From Tetrastigma voinierianum (Eukaryota > Streptophyta > Magnoliopsida > Vitales > Vitaceae), in NCBI GenBank assembly GCA_016808115.1, contig JAEQBH010004666.1:124001-188000 (forward strand): 64,000 bases of DNA, in the 5' to 3' direction. Both the position numbers and the translations under genes were made by a program. How positions within the stretch are numbered: position 1 is the first letter of the stretch; every line of letters starts with the position of its first letter. Positions 35,175 through 47,887 of the stretch are shown in pieces. The notes under the pieces were generated by a model. It was not told the DNA's origin, did not search any database, and saw nothing but the letters and a program-made list of their open reading frames with translations.

Positions 35175-35449
35175 TGTTAGAATCAAAGAAATAGCGAGAA
35201 CTTTTGTTCCCGATTACCTGGTTGGGAGGGTACATTTACTTAACAACTATTGTGGCTGTCAGCAGCCTCACTTGAGATAGAAAATGAAATAACCACCCAC
35301 GATTTTACGAGGTCCTAATGTGGTGCACTTATTCTGATAAACTGGAAAAAACAAACTTGTTCCTCGAGTTAAGGAAATTATTCAACAACGAAATAAACCT
35401 GAAACAATACTCTGACCCTAACGGCTAGGAAGCTCCAATAACTTCATCA
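35175..35449 (-). mobile_element. Right (5') LTR of the copia element
   Basis: Begins tgttagaatcaaag at 35175 and ends aataacttcatca at 35449. It is the same length as the left copy, but with many scattered differences and short replaced patches. Confidence 0.85.
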
Positions 35450-35454
35450 AACAC

Positions 35455-36956
35455 CAAAATCCAAATTTTCCATTAGCATTTCCACAACAAAACATTCTCG
35501 GAAGCTTTCAGAGGGGTTGAAAGGAAGTGAGCTCCTTAGTAGCATCCAGCTTCTCCGAAACAACCGCCTTGTACTTCTTCGAGACTCCGCTGGTCTTCGC
35601 CTTCAACGTCAGCCGGTAGTTTGTCACCGCGGCACGGACTGATACTCGCCGCGGTCACGCTGCGGAACTTTAACCGTCCCGCCCGGCTTGTTGTGCTCCC
35701 TCCGCGCGCGAGCACTTCCGCGGTCCACTTGCGTGAAATTTCATTCCGCGTTGGGGATCGGCTGTGCCGACCGCGGCCTGGCCGGCTACAGTGAAGGATG
35801 GCGAGAGAAGAAAAGACGATAATTACCTTGCGCCGGTGTCTCACGGTTTTTCTTAATTGGAGTGGGTTTGAGATCCACAAGAATGGGAGTGAAAATGGTT
35901 GATTTACTCGAAAGGCCCATTAACGAAGTGGGTCCCATTTTGTTGTGCAGCTTCACAAATATTTAGCTCACAAATAATTTATTCTAATACAAAATTTTGA
36001 GAAATAATCCTTAAAGTGTACTTTGAAGAAACGTTTTCAAAATTTTTTTAAAAAATAAACAATTTCTCATGTTTCATAAATTCTACACATCTATATCAAT
36101 CTATATTTATGACATATATAAAAGTATGTGCATATATAAAAATATGAGATGTTTACAAAATTTATTTCCAAAACTATAATATAACTTTTATTCTATTACC
36201 CTTATTACACTACTTTTTATTTTCAATTCAATTTTCGTCTTAATTACCATTCCATAAAACAACGGTTATAGACGTTTAGTTTTCTCTGACTGTTATCCAC
36301 TCTAAAAAGTAAGTTTCTTGTAATTTTCATCTCCATTTAACTCATATCATTAACCATTAATTCTTTTAGGATTTAATATAAAATTCAATTCAATTTTGAT
36401 TCTAATCATATTCCACAAAACAACGTCATCTAGAAATTAATATAATTAAGAGCTTTTCAGTTCTTTCCTCATTTGTTATTAACCTTTAAAAGGTAAGTTT
36501 CTCCTCATTTGTTATCAATTTTAAAAAAGTTTTTTATAAGAAAATAATTTTCCACTATTTCTAATTCTCTCTTCATTATAATTCCCCACTTTCTAGAAAG
36601 GTAAGTTTTCTTGTACCACAAATTAATACTATTAAGAGCACGTTTCAGTTCTCTCTCATTTGTTATCAACTTTAAAGAAACCTAAGTTTCTCTTTATTTG
36701 TTATCAACTTCAAGGGAGTAGAATTTTTTTATAAGAAATTATTTAATTTTCCACCATTTCTCCTCATTTGTAATTTAGAAAGGTAAGTTCTTATAGGAAA
36801 ATAATTTTCTTTTCAATTCTCCTCTTTTGTTATCCCACACCTTGAAGGATAAGTTTCTTATAAACTACCCTTATGGCGTTTTTAGTCCTCCCCTCTATGT
36901 TATCTACTTTTAAAGATGAAATTCTTATAAGAAAAGAATTAAGTCCAGAACGAGCT
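35455..36956. other. Spacer with degenerate ~40-160 bp repeats
   Basis: 35455-35900 is GC-richer with a 114-codon minus frame (35536-35880) that resembles nothing I know. From about 36290 to 36940 the words ggtaagttt(c)tt, ctcatttgttatcaactt and ataagaaaataattttcc recur six or more times at irregular spacing, suggesting an old, scrambled tandem repeat. No gene seen. Confidence 0.5.
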
Positions 36957-37160
36957 TTCATTGAGTATGCATTTGTTCTAAACAACAAGAGAGATCATGC
37001 AAGTTAGGATGGAGCCGAAGCTTTTCATTGCGTATGCATTTGTTCTTTTCAGAGAGAGAGAGATCACTTATGCAAGTCAGGATGAAGCCGAATCTTTTCA
37101 TTGCGAATGCATTTGTTCTTTTCAAGAGAGAGAGATCACTTATGCAAGTCAGGATGGAGT
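36957..37160 (+). repeat. Minisatellite, three ~70 bp units
   Basis: The unit ttcattgcgtatgcatttgttctttt...agagagagatcacttatgcaagtcaggatg repeats at spacings of about 66 and 74 bp. The last two units are nearly identical and stay in one open frame (36997-37182, 61 codons), but nothing suggests that it is expressed. Confidence 0.8.
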
Positions 37161-37511
37161 CTTCCACCACAAGCTCGTTTAAGCACTTCTAAAACAAAAA
37201 CCTTAACTCGTTGTTGTGCATGTACAACTTGTTAAATAGGAGGATGCCCCATGGAGTATTAGTACAAGTGGAATCATTTGGAGCCCTTAGGAAGAAAAGG
37301 GCGAGAGATTTACTGAAATGACAACAAGGTGTTAAAAAAACATCTTTTGGAAGGGTGTGGTAGTGGTGGTAGTGGTATCTCTTACTTTGTTGTGTATAAT
37401 TTTTCTCTACTTATAGAAGGTTCTTTAGCAAATTCCTTTGGAAATACCCATTCTAAATAAAAATCATCGGTTATCAAGAAGTTTTCTTTTTCTTTTCCTT
37501 AATAGAGCTTG

Positions 37512-40122
37512 TGTCACACCCCGAATTCCACCGGTGTGATTTATGTTACTATTTTACCACCTGATTTTTTTTTTTCACAACTTGAGTCTAAACTCCACTT
37601 TGAGTAATCACACAAAATGTAAATAAAACATACTCCAAGTCTCCAAACATACACACATATCGGTACAGAGTTAATTCCTCAATGTACCCAAAACTATACA
37701 CTTACACTTGATCAAAACAACATTTACACAAAGTTCCAAAACTAGTGACTACACAAGCCAAATATACAATGATCCACAAAAGATACCAAGCGTCGAAAAT
37801 ATAGTGTGAATATCCACATAACACTAAATAGTCATCAAGATGTGTGCTCAACCACCAACAAGCTAAAGGTTGGCATACAAACTTCCATCCTCAAAAAACC
37901 TACGAGGTCCCGACTTCCTGTCACGAAGTTTGATTAAATACACGCATCTAAGGTGGAGGGAAATAATGGGGGGTGGGGTTCGTGACTCGGTGGTGAATCC
38001 ATAACAAGCCGTACTTTCATGTAAAAACATTTCACATTTATACATAATTCCGAAAAATATCTCAAAGCGTGAGGCGTTTTACAAATAATAGGTTGGTGAT
38101 GGAAACAGCGTAGTCACGATACTACCATCTCAACCCTCATCAATGACTCTTTTGGGCTTCCACCCAGGGACTAGCCGATCATCGAGAACAGCAGCGAGTG
38201 CTGCTGGGGCTACCCCCGAGGGGATATGCCCACATCCCGTATATTTGTGACCTTTCTAGGACTACAACCCAGGGACTAGTGTCCACTACATCAATCTGGA
38301 CTCTCACACAGTCTCATACCAATGTCATGCTTTAAAACAATTTCAAAAAGCATTCAACCACATGGATATTTAAAAACATCATGTTTGATTGATTCAAGAT
38401 TTCCATATATATAAAAAATATGCATTTATATCACTAGAAAATCACCACAGGACACGAATGTGGTGCAAAATTCCCACAACATCAAACCACACGGTACAAA
38501 CGGGAGAAAGGTTATAGATCCACACCTTCCTTGGATTCGAAAGGATCATACGGTCTCCCGAGGAGGTCGAGCAGAGGCCTCTCCCGAGGATCTGCCCGAG
38601 CAAAGTCATAGATTCCTTAGCCTCTCACAATCTAAAATAATAAAAATTACTTAAGTGGTTTATTACTTTATCACCACTCGACTCACATATGTTCTTATAC
38701 ACTTCCAACATAAACCTTGATCCCGAGTGCACTCTCTCTTACACTTACTAGGATCTCGACATTTAGCATATAATGGGGTTACCTGAGCAACACACTGTTA
38801 CTTGTGCCCACTTTTTTTTTAACCTATCTCAAGACCCCTTTTTTTTTTTTTTTCTCAACTACAAATTTTGACCAGCCATACATGCTTTTGTTCTTCTGAC
38901 CCCAAAAGTTACCCCCTATCTTAGCTTTCCACAGCCTCTTAAATCAGGTCTATTCGAACCTCAAAATAAGGGTTGCTGGTTTTTACGCACCGACCTCCAG
39001 AGACTATTTCCTAGGAATGGGAATATGTGCCCTCTCTTCACCCTTACTTTGACGAAATTATGGGAACAAATATGGGCCAATTTGGCCATACTTTTCATGA
39101 GTTACTCCCACATGTGGCTACTTTTTGAGAAGGATTTGAATCACTTTCCATTTGGATCGATCTAACCCGACTTATGACTCAGCGAGGAAGCCCCTTTCAG
39201 GCAGGGGCCAGGGAATACGTATCTGACTTTCAACTTTCAAATTCAAGGGTCTTATGGTGGGATTTAGTTATTGGTGCTTCACAGACATTCGAGGCTAGGT
39301 CTTGGGCTTCTTCTCCGGAATCACCAAATTGGATAAGAAATATGAAGGCATGTTATGTGGCTTGCTGCTTGGTCAAAGCGAATTCCGACCCATGATGCCC
39401 GGAGTATGATTTTCCCCATTTTTTTCCATAAGTTTCCAACTCAATCAACTCGACACTCAAACACACATCATGGCTCTATTCGGCCAAACCTGCCCAAAAC
39501 ACTTCTTTGCAGCAAAGTCCCAGGGTTTTGCCAACCCATCACTCAACCAATCTAAGGTTAGAGATCAGAGAACCTAACTTTAAAAAGTTCATGAATCATA
39601 CCCTATACAAATCCCCCTCAAATCATACACAATAACCAAGGATTGGGTTTTACCACCACCATCCTTCAAATCTAGGGGTTAGGAGGATTCACGTGACGCA
39701 GAAAAGAACCATGCTTTACAAGAATGAGCAAAAACACTTTCTGCACCTTTTGAAAACAATCTCTTTTCGCCTGTCTTATTTCTCACCTTCTCTTCTTCTT
39801 CTTCTTCTCCCTCTTTCTCCTCTCTTCTTCGCGTTTTCTAACTCTATTTGAGCAAAAATGAGGCAACCCTTTACTAGACCAGTTTGTCTCTCACCGCTTT
39901 TTTGACTTTTAAGTTTAGTAATAGCTTTTAAGCGAATTAACTCTTTTCATTTGCATGTCGCATTCGTCTTATATATTAATGTGAACTTTAGGTAATATTA
40001 CAAGGGTCCGCAAGTGAGTAAATTTACCAATTTACCCACTTGGCTCTAGTATTAAACCGGTTCTATCAGTTTTTATTTTTGGAAAATAATATTTAGCTAT
40101 TGTAATAATTAGGGGTGTTACG
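37512..40122 (-). mobile_element. Solo-LTR candidate, about 2.6 kb, gypsy type
   Basis: The left border tgtcacaccccgaattcc and right border ggggtgttac are inverted terminal motifs typical of large plant gypsy LTRs; read on the minus strand it starts gtaacacccc and ends ggggtgtgaca. The interior has a pyrimidine-rich block with ctt repeats (39786-39828) and no coding domain. No matching 5 bp target duplication is visible and no second copy exists in the window, so this is a candidate only. Confidence 0.5.
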
Positions 40123-41811
40123 ACGCGAGTTGATGGGATTTTGGTTTTTAAACTTTGAAGCTTAGTTGGCATTTCTTTTACTGCTTTCTTCAGAAAAGCA
40201 ACTAAATAGAGTCAATTTGTAAATTTGAATAAACGGTGATTGATGAAGGTTACTTTTTAAAACCGTGAAAATACTATAGTAAGCAATTGAAATAAAGCTA
40301 TTCATGTATTCATTTATCTATCACCTGTTTTATTATCATATTTAATTAGGAAGCTTTTGGTTGTTCCTTTGTTTGATTGGTTGAAGTTTATACAAAATTT
40401 AGAAAACTTATAACTTGTCTGAAAACGTTTAAAGTAATTATTAAAAAGGAAGAACACATACACAACACATTACCTGTAAGAGAAATCGAAACTGGAAACT
40501 TAAAAGCTTACCAATTTATTTTTATATTAAAAATATCTTTTAACGTTTGTAATTAAGCATATCTTATATTCACAATTATTTGATTTTGATTTATTCATAG
40601 TTCAAAGAAAAAAAAATATATGTTTCAAAATAATTAGCAATTATCAATTTACATTTTTTTTAACTTATTTCAAAAAAATTAAAAAGTATCAATGTTTTTC
40701 AACTTCTATATAAAAATATTTATAAAATTACTCAAAAATATAATTGTTCCTTTCTACATTTTTGTGTTTTTGGGTAAGCTTGCAGCACATTGGATTTCAA
40801 AAATGGTATTAGGGCGTTATTTCATTCCTTTTAAGAAAAATAAAAATTATGTTGTTAGGTAGTCACACCACGGTGACGCTCTTATTCAAGTGATTTGTTC
40901 TTAGAGTGTCAACAAAATAATCAGTAGTTGAAATCATTATCACAATTACTTATTTTTAATTGTATGGCAAACTCATATGCATCGTATTGCATGTTTAAAA
41001 TGCTTAAATTAAAATAAATGTTTAATTTTTTCAATATTTTGAACTCCTAAAAACATTTTTATTTTGAGAATTTATTGTTATCAAAATTTCATTTTTACTT
41101 AATTTTATAATGATATTTATCAAGAGTACCTCTTGATCAGTTATTTATAAGTAAAATCTCATATATTTAATAATATTAATGGGTTTACTCATAAAACTTA
41201 ACATATTAATGGCTTAAGTGGTTTTAGCTGAAGATTATGTCAACCTAAAAGTTATTATTTAATTATTACTTTTTAATTATTAACATTGTTTGATAGAATT
41301 TAATTAAAGTTTATTATGAAATTAACCTTATAAATTATATTAAGAGCTAAAAAAGTGTTTGAGATAAAAAAAAAAAGTATGGACTAATAAAGAGATAATA
41401 TAAATAATTAAGGAATATGATAGTAAAACAAGTAAAAGAAGTCAAGAATGTTCGTAACATACAACATCAGAGAATACATATGAAAATGTTTTCCTTACTT
41501 CAAAAAGTCACTTCATGATTTAAAATGACTTATTCTCAAAGGGTTTGTCATTAGGTAAAAACTTTATTTTTGTCGAACTTACATCTCAAAGATTTTTTTG
41601 AAACTTTTTATTTTGAAGAAGCTTGTTAATTCCTGTATAGAGTGAAATTAGGAAATCATATTCTGGAATTCTAACATTTGCATTTACAACTAAAAAAATT
41701 GTTTCATTTGACAAATTATTTTCATAAGAGAGAAATTGTTAACAAAAGATTATTTTATTTTCTATTTCTTTATTCTCAGTAATAATCGAATTAGAATATA
41801 TTGATCTTTCT
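40123..41811. other. AT-rich spacer, nothing recognised
   Basis: Strongly AT-rich with many short homopolymers. No frames, motifs or repeats of note were found. Confidence 0.6.
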
Positions 41812-42030
41812 GAGTTAATGCATCGTGTGGTAGAGCGAGCTTGCGTTCAGGTAGAGAGGCGTATGAAGGGGGGTTCGAATTGGTCGTAGTGTTGATAATT
41901 CTTGGTGTTGAGGTAAAGAGTTTAGTTGTCAAGAAAACCACGATATATATATGCTTAACCTTATACAACAACTATATATATATACTTATATATATATATA
42001 TCTTAGCTAGTTCAATAATTAGCGAAGTAT
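41812..42030 (+). repeat. Possible tRNA-derived SINE (A- and B-box pair)
   Basis: gtgtggtagagcg near 41825-41837 matches a pol III A-box, and ggggttcgaattgg near 41871-41884 matches a B-box (GGTTCGA core) at tRNA-like spacing. The arms do not form a full cloverleaf, so it is not a functional tRNA gene. The following AT-rich tail with tatata runs (41940-42000) fits a SINE body, but no target duplication was found. Confidence 0.35.
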
Positions 42031-42039
42031 AACTCATAA

Positions 42040-42720
42040 TATGATATCGGGCGTCGAGCTTATGTGGCTCTTAGGCTGTGGTTATTACCATTTCAGCTAT
42101 ACTCATGATCCAACTTCTTCGTTAGCACTTATCCTTTCAGCCTAGCAATGGGCGACAAATCTTGTGTTATTGGCTGTGGTCGTGCCTCCTCCTCGTCTAA
42201 TAGTCTTGCACGAGGGCGATGCCCTTTAAGAACTTAATCATTCTCAAAATGTGCGAGGTGCTCGAGGCGCGCTAAAGCTATAGCCGCAATTATTTTCTTT
42301 TTAGAAGATTTTCTGCGGGTTTATTAATGCTTGTTGTGCAGGACCCACTTCCAGGAGTATAGGTCAATCTTTGGCTGACTGACCCACAGTATGGGGACCG
42401 CGTATGGGATGAGAGCCGGATACGACTTTGTTTTGTTTTATTTTGTTTTTGTCTTGTATTACGACCAGTAGAGACAGCTGTGTCTGCTTTTTAGTATGAG
42501 GGATTTGTCGAGGCCCCGCATGATTATAATTCTATCATATATTTTTATGCGTTATTAAGTTAAAAGAAGCCTCTGCGAGGAATGGTCTCGATAGATGAGA
42601 CATGTGAATCTTGTGATATAGAGACGCACGATGCTCCCGATATGTAGCAGTTAAAATGGGTTGACATGTTGATGCGAGGCAGCTAGGGATTTGGGCGTCG
42701 CAGCGTCGACTTTAACTGAA
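42040..42720 (+). mobile_element. Possible gypsy LTR fragment
   Basis: The right end cagctagggatttgggcgtcgcag (42682-42707) resembles 47918-47944 (cagccagggcgcaggtttgggcgtcg), a sequence just after an LTR fragment. The interior has a ttttgttttattttg stretch and a gggatgagagccgg block. No start motif or coding was seen. Confidence 0.3.
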
Positions 42721-42744
42721 ATTTTCTTCATTCTCAGAGATCCA

Positions 42745-45700
42745 ATAAGAAACATATACACTAAACACTTTCTTATCCAAATCTTACAGATGGGTCTTAA
42801 TTAAGACAAGCAACTCTCAAGCATTCTCTTTGTTGGGAGACAAAATAATAAGTTAGGGATATGGAGGCGAAACCCCTGCGGTACGATATAGTATATTTAC
42901 AGTATAGGCGTATTTTTGTAATTTGATCATATCCAGGGTTATTATAAATATCATCGCAGGCCCAAGCACTTATTCAGTGATAGTGAAAAAAATTTAAAAT
43001 ACACGGATTAAGATTGATGTGGCGTATTGTGACGCGTAAAATCTGTGTATTTTCTTTGTTTCTCTTTACTCAGAATTTATCATTTTTGTTGCACGAATCA
43101 CACCGGATGTTGACCCCTCTTTACTCCATTAACTACAAATTTAAACTTGTAATATAAATTTAAACTTTAGCGTGACTTAGCTTATATAAAATAAATTATC
43201 TTGATAAAATACTATTTTAGTACACGAGATACTTTTTTTATTCTGAAAAAGAAAGGAACGCGTTTTTTTATTGACTAAGCACCGAGCATTACACAATGCC
43301 AAATGGCAGTGATGTTACCAACCTCAGCCTGAGTCACCGTCGGGTTCATGTAATGCTCCCTTATATTATATAGTGGGGGTTAAGGGCAATATATATATAA
43401 TTGTTTGTACAATAATGGGCTTGTGTTTCCTACCATTACTGTTGTTATATTGGTAGTAATTAAGAGTCGTCAACGTAACCTTTGAGAAATTCGTCGCCTA
43501 GAAAGAATCAAATGGCGTATGTTCCCATGACTTATTGTCGAATCTTCATGTGGTGCTTAATTAAAACCAGCGTCTCTCATCAACCTTCCACGCCCCACAA
43601 CCACTACACACGGGGTCTTAAAATGAAAAATACACAATACCTCCTTATCCAAATTTGAAACATGAGCTCTCATTTGATGCCAACAAGGTCTATCCGTTTA
43701 TGGGCAACTTAAACACAAACACGTGGTTATTATAAATCATCTAGGTAACCACTATTAGGTGATAGTGAAAAAAAAAAGTTTAGCTGCATGAATTCGTGGA
43801 TATGAGCGTATTTTGACAAGCGTAAAATGTGGCAACCTTATTTCTTTACTCAGATTTTATCATTTTTGTTACACGAATCACACCAGATCTTGAGCTCTTG
43901 TACTCCCTTCACTACAAATTTAAACTTTCTAAGCATGACTTCTAACTATATAAAATAAATTTATACTTGATAAAATACCTATTTTACAAATACTTTTTTA
44001 TTTACAAGAAAAAAAGGAACGTTTTTATTATTGATAAGCTTTTTCAAGAGCATTGACAATACCAAATGACAGTGATGTTACAACCTCTCAACTGAGTCAC
44101 CGTCGGTTAAACAGTAACACCCATATATTATAGTGGGGGTTAGGGCAATATATATATAATTGTTTGTACAATAATGGACTTGTGTTTCCCTACCATTACT
44201 ATTATCTTGGTAGTAATTAGAGCCATTCGCATCACTTCTTGAAATTTCGTCCTTTAAAAAGAATCAATAACGTCCTGCCTTTAAGCACATCGGAAATCTT
44301 CTGGCGTGTGGTGCTTGAAAGGTACAGGCAGTTCTAAATCCACACACCTTTACAACCACTACAGGGTCTTAAAATAAGAAAAGTACACAGCACCTCCTTA
44401 TCAAATTTGAAACATGAGCTCTCATTTGATATAACAAGGTCTATCCGTTTATGGAACCACAAACACAAACACGTGGTTATTATAAACATCATCTAGGTAA
44501 CCTATTAGTGATAGTGAAAAAAAAAAGTTTAAGCCGCGTTCACGTGGATATAAGAAGCGTATTGTCAGCAACGTAAAAATCATGTACATTTTTAACGGTT
44601 TATAACTTTCTTCGAGGAATTTATAGATTTTGTTACAGTCGCACAGATCTTTGAGGCTCTTGTACTCCCTTCACTACAAATTTAAACTTGTAATATAAAT
44701 TTAAACTTTCTAAGCGTGACTTCTAACTATATAAAATAAATTTATACTTGATAAAATACCTATTTTTGTACACAAATACTTTTATTTTACAGAAAAAAAG
44801 GAACGTTTTTATTGATAACACAAACGACAATGCTTATAATGACACTGTTCCAACCTGCCAACTAAGTGCTTGCGTCGGTTAAGCAGTAACACCCATATAT
44901 TATAATTGGGGGGTTAGGGCGGTATATATATAACTGTTTGTACAATAATGGACTTGTGTTTCCTACAGTACTGTTGTCACCATGTGATAGAGCCACCACG
45001 ACCGCCTCTTGAAATTTAGTCATATAAAAAAGATCAACAAAGAAACATGTTCCACACTTCGCTTAATCTTACACATGTGGTCTTAATTAAAACAAGCATC
45101 TCTCTCTCATCTTCCACCTATACAACCATTGCATGGAAGTGCTTTAAAACAAAGAAAGCATACACTGTCTATCCCTTATCGTCGACACGTGAGAGCTACC
45201 GTTTGATGCTAACAAGGTCTATTCGTTTATGGCACCACATACACAAACACATGGTTATTATAAATATCATCCTAGGTAACCCTATTCAAGTGATAGTGAA
45301 AAAAAAAGGTTTAAGCTAAATTCACATTGGATGTGGCGTACTGTCGAATCAGCGTAAAATCTGTGTATTTTCTTTGTTTATCTTTTAGTTAAATTTATCG
45401 TTTGCTTGAATGTATAGGATCTTGAAACTCTTGGCCTTCACTACAAATTTAAACTTGTAATATAAATTTAAACTTTCTAAGCGTGACTTCTAACTATATA
45501 AAATAAATTTATACTTGATAAAATACCTATTTTTGTACACAAATACTTTTTTATTTACAAGAAAAAAAAAGGAACGTTTTTTTTATTATTGATAAGCACC
45601 AAGAGCATTGACATGCCTAATGACACTGATGTTACAAAGAAAACGCCTCTCAACTGAGTCACCGTCGGTTAAACAGTAACACCCATATATTATAGTGCCA

Positions 45701-46510
45701 GAGTGGGGCAGTATATACTCTTGTTTGCTGTCAATGGACTTGTGTTTCCCTCGATTTTGTTATCATCGTAGTAATTAGAGCCCACTCCATGACAACTTCT
45801 TGAAATTTAGTCCGCTTCTCAGAAAGTCCGTGAAAGCGTGTTGCAGCCATTTGTCAAAATCTTACGCGTGTAGTGCTTGGTGGAAATGACGTCTACCTCT
45901 CAAATCATACTTTATACAACCATTGCACATGGGGGGTCTTAAAGCAAACAGTACAATACCTCCTTATCAAATCTGACATGAGCTCTCATTTGATCTGAAA
46001 CAAGGTCTATTCGTTTATGGCACCACAAACATAAACACATGGTTATTATAAATATCATTCTAGGTAACCCTATTCCAGTGATAGTGAAAAAAAAAGGTTT
46101 AAGCAGCCGTGTGGATGTGAAATCTTGTCGAATCGGCAAAATACATTGTATTTTCTTTGTTTATCTTTAGTTAGAATTTATCATTGCTGTTGCACGAATC
46201 ACACTTGATCTTGAGCTCTTGTACTCCCTTCACTACAAATTTAAACTTGTAATATAAATTTAAACTTTCTAAGCGTGACTTCCACAACTGTATAAAATAA
46301 ATTTATACTTGAAAAAATACTATTTTGTTCACAAATACTTTTATTTACAAGAAAAAACGTTTTTATTGATAAGCACGAGCATTGACATTGCAAATGGCAC
46401 TAATGTTACCAGCTCTCTCAACTGAGTGCAGTCGGTTAAGCGCGTTAACACCCATATATTATAGTGGGGGTTAGAGGCGGAGTATATATATAGCTGTTTG
46501 TATAATAATG
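42745..46510 (+). repeat. Tandem array of ~775 bp units, nearly five copies
   Basis: The landmark tttatcatttttgttrcacgaatcacac recurs near 43075, 43856, 44620, 45394 and 46175 (period 764-781). Each unit contains actacaaatttaaacttgtaatataa, gcgtgacttctaactatataaaata, cacccatatattatagtggggg, a caaacacgtggttattata box and gtgatagtgaaaaaaaaa. The first (from about 42745) and last (to 46510) units are partial. Units lack coding capacity. Long identical stretches alternate with short non-matching patches. Confidence 0.9.
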
Positions 46511-47887
46511 GAAGTTTTCCCATGCGGAGAGGAGCTGCAGCGTGGATAGGTTTGAGAATTTAAATTGTTTCAGGGTGAGGATTTATCCTCTTGGGTTTTT
46601 TTTCTGTTTATTTAGTGTTTTATAATGTTGTTCGATTGGCGTGAGGCAAACGACCGTTTGATCAGGTCCCGAAAACTTGGGGCAGAATTGATCTAGAAAA
46701 TTTTTAGCCATTGCCGATCCACGGACTTGGTGTGGGCGTGAGGGGGCGCTGTTGGGTATTTACTTCATAAATTTATCGCATAAATCATGTGTTGGTTTTG
46801 TATAAGTCCGAGGAAGTAATTAGGTAGTCGGGTTCTGAAAATTGAGCAGATGATTAATGATTTCTTAGAAACGATGCTTAGGGTTTAGCATTTGTTCATA
46901 GGAATAGTGTAATATTTTGTGAAATAATGTGTTTGGTTGGTAATTGAAGAGTTGAATTGCGCTCGTGTTTGATAATTGTAGTGAGCTAATTTTGGTTAAT
47001 AATGAATTGTGATACGCTGGCGTGTTTGTGTGATTTAAATTATGCTGAATATATGCATTATTATATATTCACGTGTGTTGCCTTATAATTAGTATTGGAA
47101 TTTGCGTCGTGCATTAGTATACTTATTCAGAGCTATACTAGAGCAAATAGAGTAAGTGCGTAGAGAGGTGATTCTTAGAGAATGGTTTCGGAGGGTTGAC
47201 TAAATAATAATAATTATCGGAGGTGAGAGATCGTATAAAAAATATCGTCGTCGGTCATTGCGGATTGATGTCGTGCCCGGAGGAGTAGTCCACTAAATAT
47301 AACTCATCGGTCGGTCAAATGTCTGCCTCCCGGAGGGGTTATTATAAATAAAACAAACGTATTTGTTAAAAATAATGTTTAAATGCGTGGCTTGAAGCGA
47401 GTGTGAGGGAGTCGTGAGGGCTGGGATATGAGTTGAGCGTGTAGGCATTCCAGTAGGATCGTTTAGCAGATGTTTCTTTGTGGAGCATTATATGCACTTA
47501 GGTGGAGTAGCAATTAGGGTGATTCAGCTGCGAACGTGCTTCGCCTTGTCGGGGGAACATATTTTGATTATATGGGCGTACGGAGGCAATTTCTTTCCTA
47601 GATGGGTTTGAGAAAAGCGGGGTTGTGGCTTTTACAGTTATCATTATGGATACACATGTATTAAATTCTAAAATTTTAATATGGGTTGTATATGAGTCAT
47701 TTATTAAGCTCTTGTATTGGATATAGTTGGATACGAAATAATATTGTGATGAGTATTGGTTTATAGACCCAAAGGCCAGTTTTACTCGATTTTGTTTAGT
47801 TGCTGATGTTGGAATATTATGTTTCAGTGAAACTCCCATTACGGGGGTGTGTGATTTCGTAGAAATGTCGGGTCGCGGCGTTCATGA
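46511..47887 (+). mobile_element. Gypsy family B-like LTR fragment, + strand
   Basis: It aligns with 60120-61772 on the same strand (for example gtgagggag...atgcacttaggtg...gggaacat...gttgtggctttt) and in reverse with the family B LTRs (ggtttcggagggttgactaa near 47187 against the minus-strand tagacaaccctc region). It ends gggtcgcggcgttca at 47887. The start is missing: it abuts the tandem array at 46510. Confidence 0.65.

Larger units (their letters stand above)
29092..35449 (-). mobile_element. Ty1/copia retrotransposon, decayed, with nested solo LTR
   Basis: Two LTRs of identical length (275 bp; 29092-29366 and 35175-35449) flank minus-strand gag, integrase, RT and RNase H in Ty1/copia order (integrase before RT). 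A polypurine tract and a PBS-like sequence sit at the correct inner borders. The 5 bp outside each LTR are AACAA (29087-29091) and AACAC (35450-35454), a likely target-site duplication with one change. Gag is interrupted at 33000/34878 by a gypsy LTR. Many stops and frameshifts make it inactive. Confidence 0.85.

Noticed and set aside
45047..45319. 90-codon frame in one unit of the tandem array
   Set aside because: It is broken in all other units of the array.
42745..46510. CRISPR-like repeats
   Set aside because: Unit length of ~775 bp and the absence of short repeats with unique spacers exclude it; the sequence is eukaryotic.
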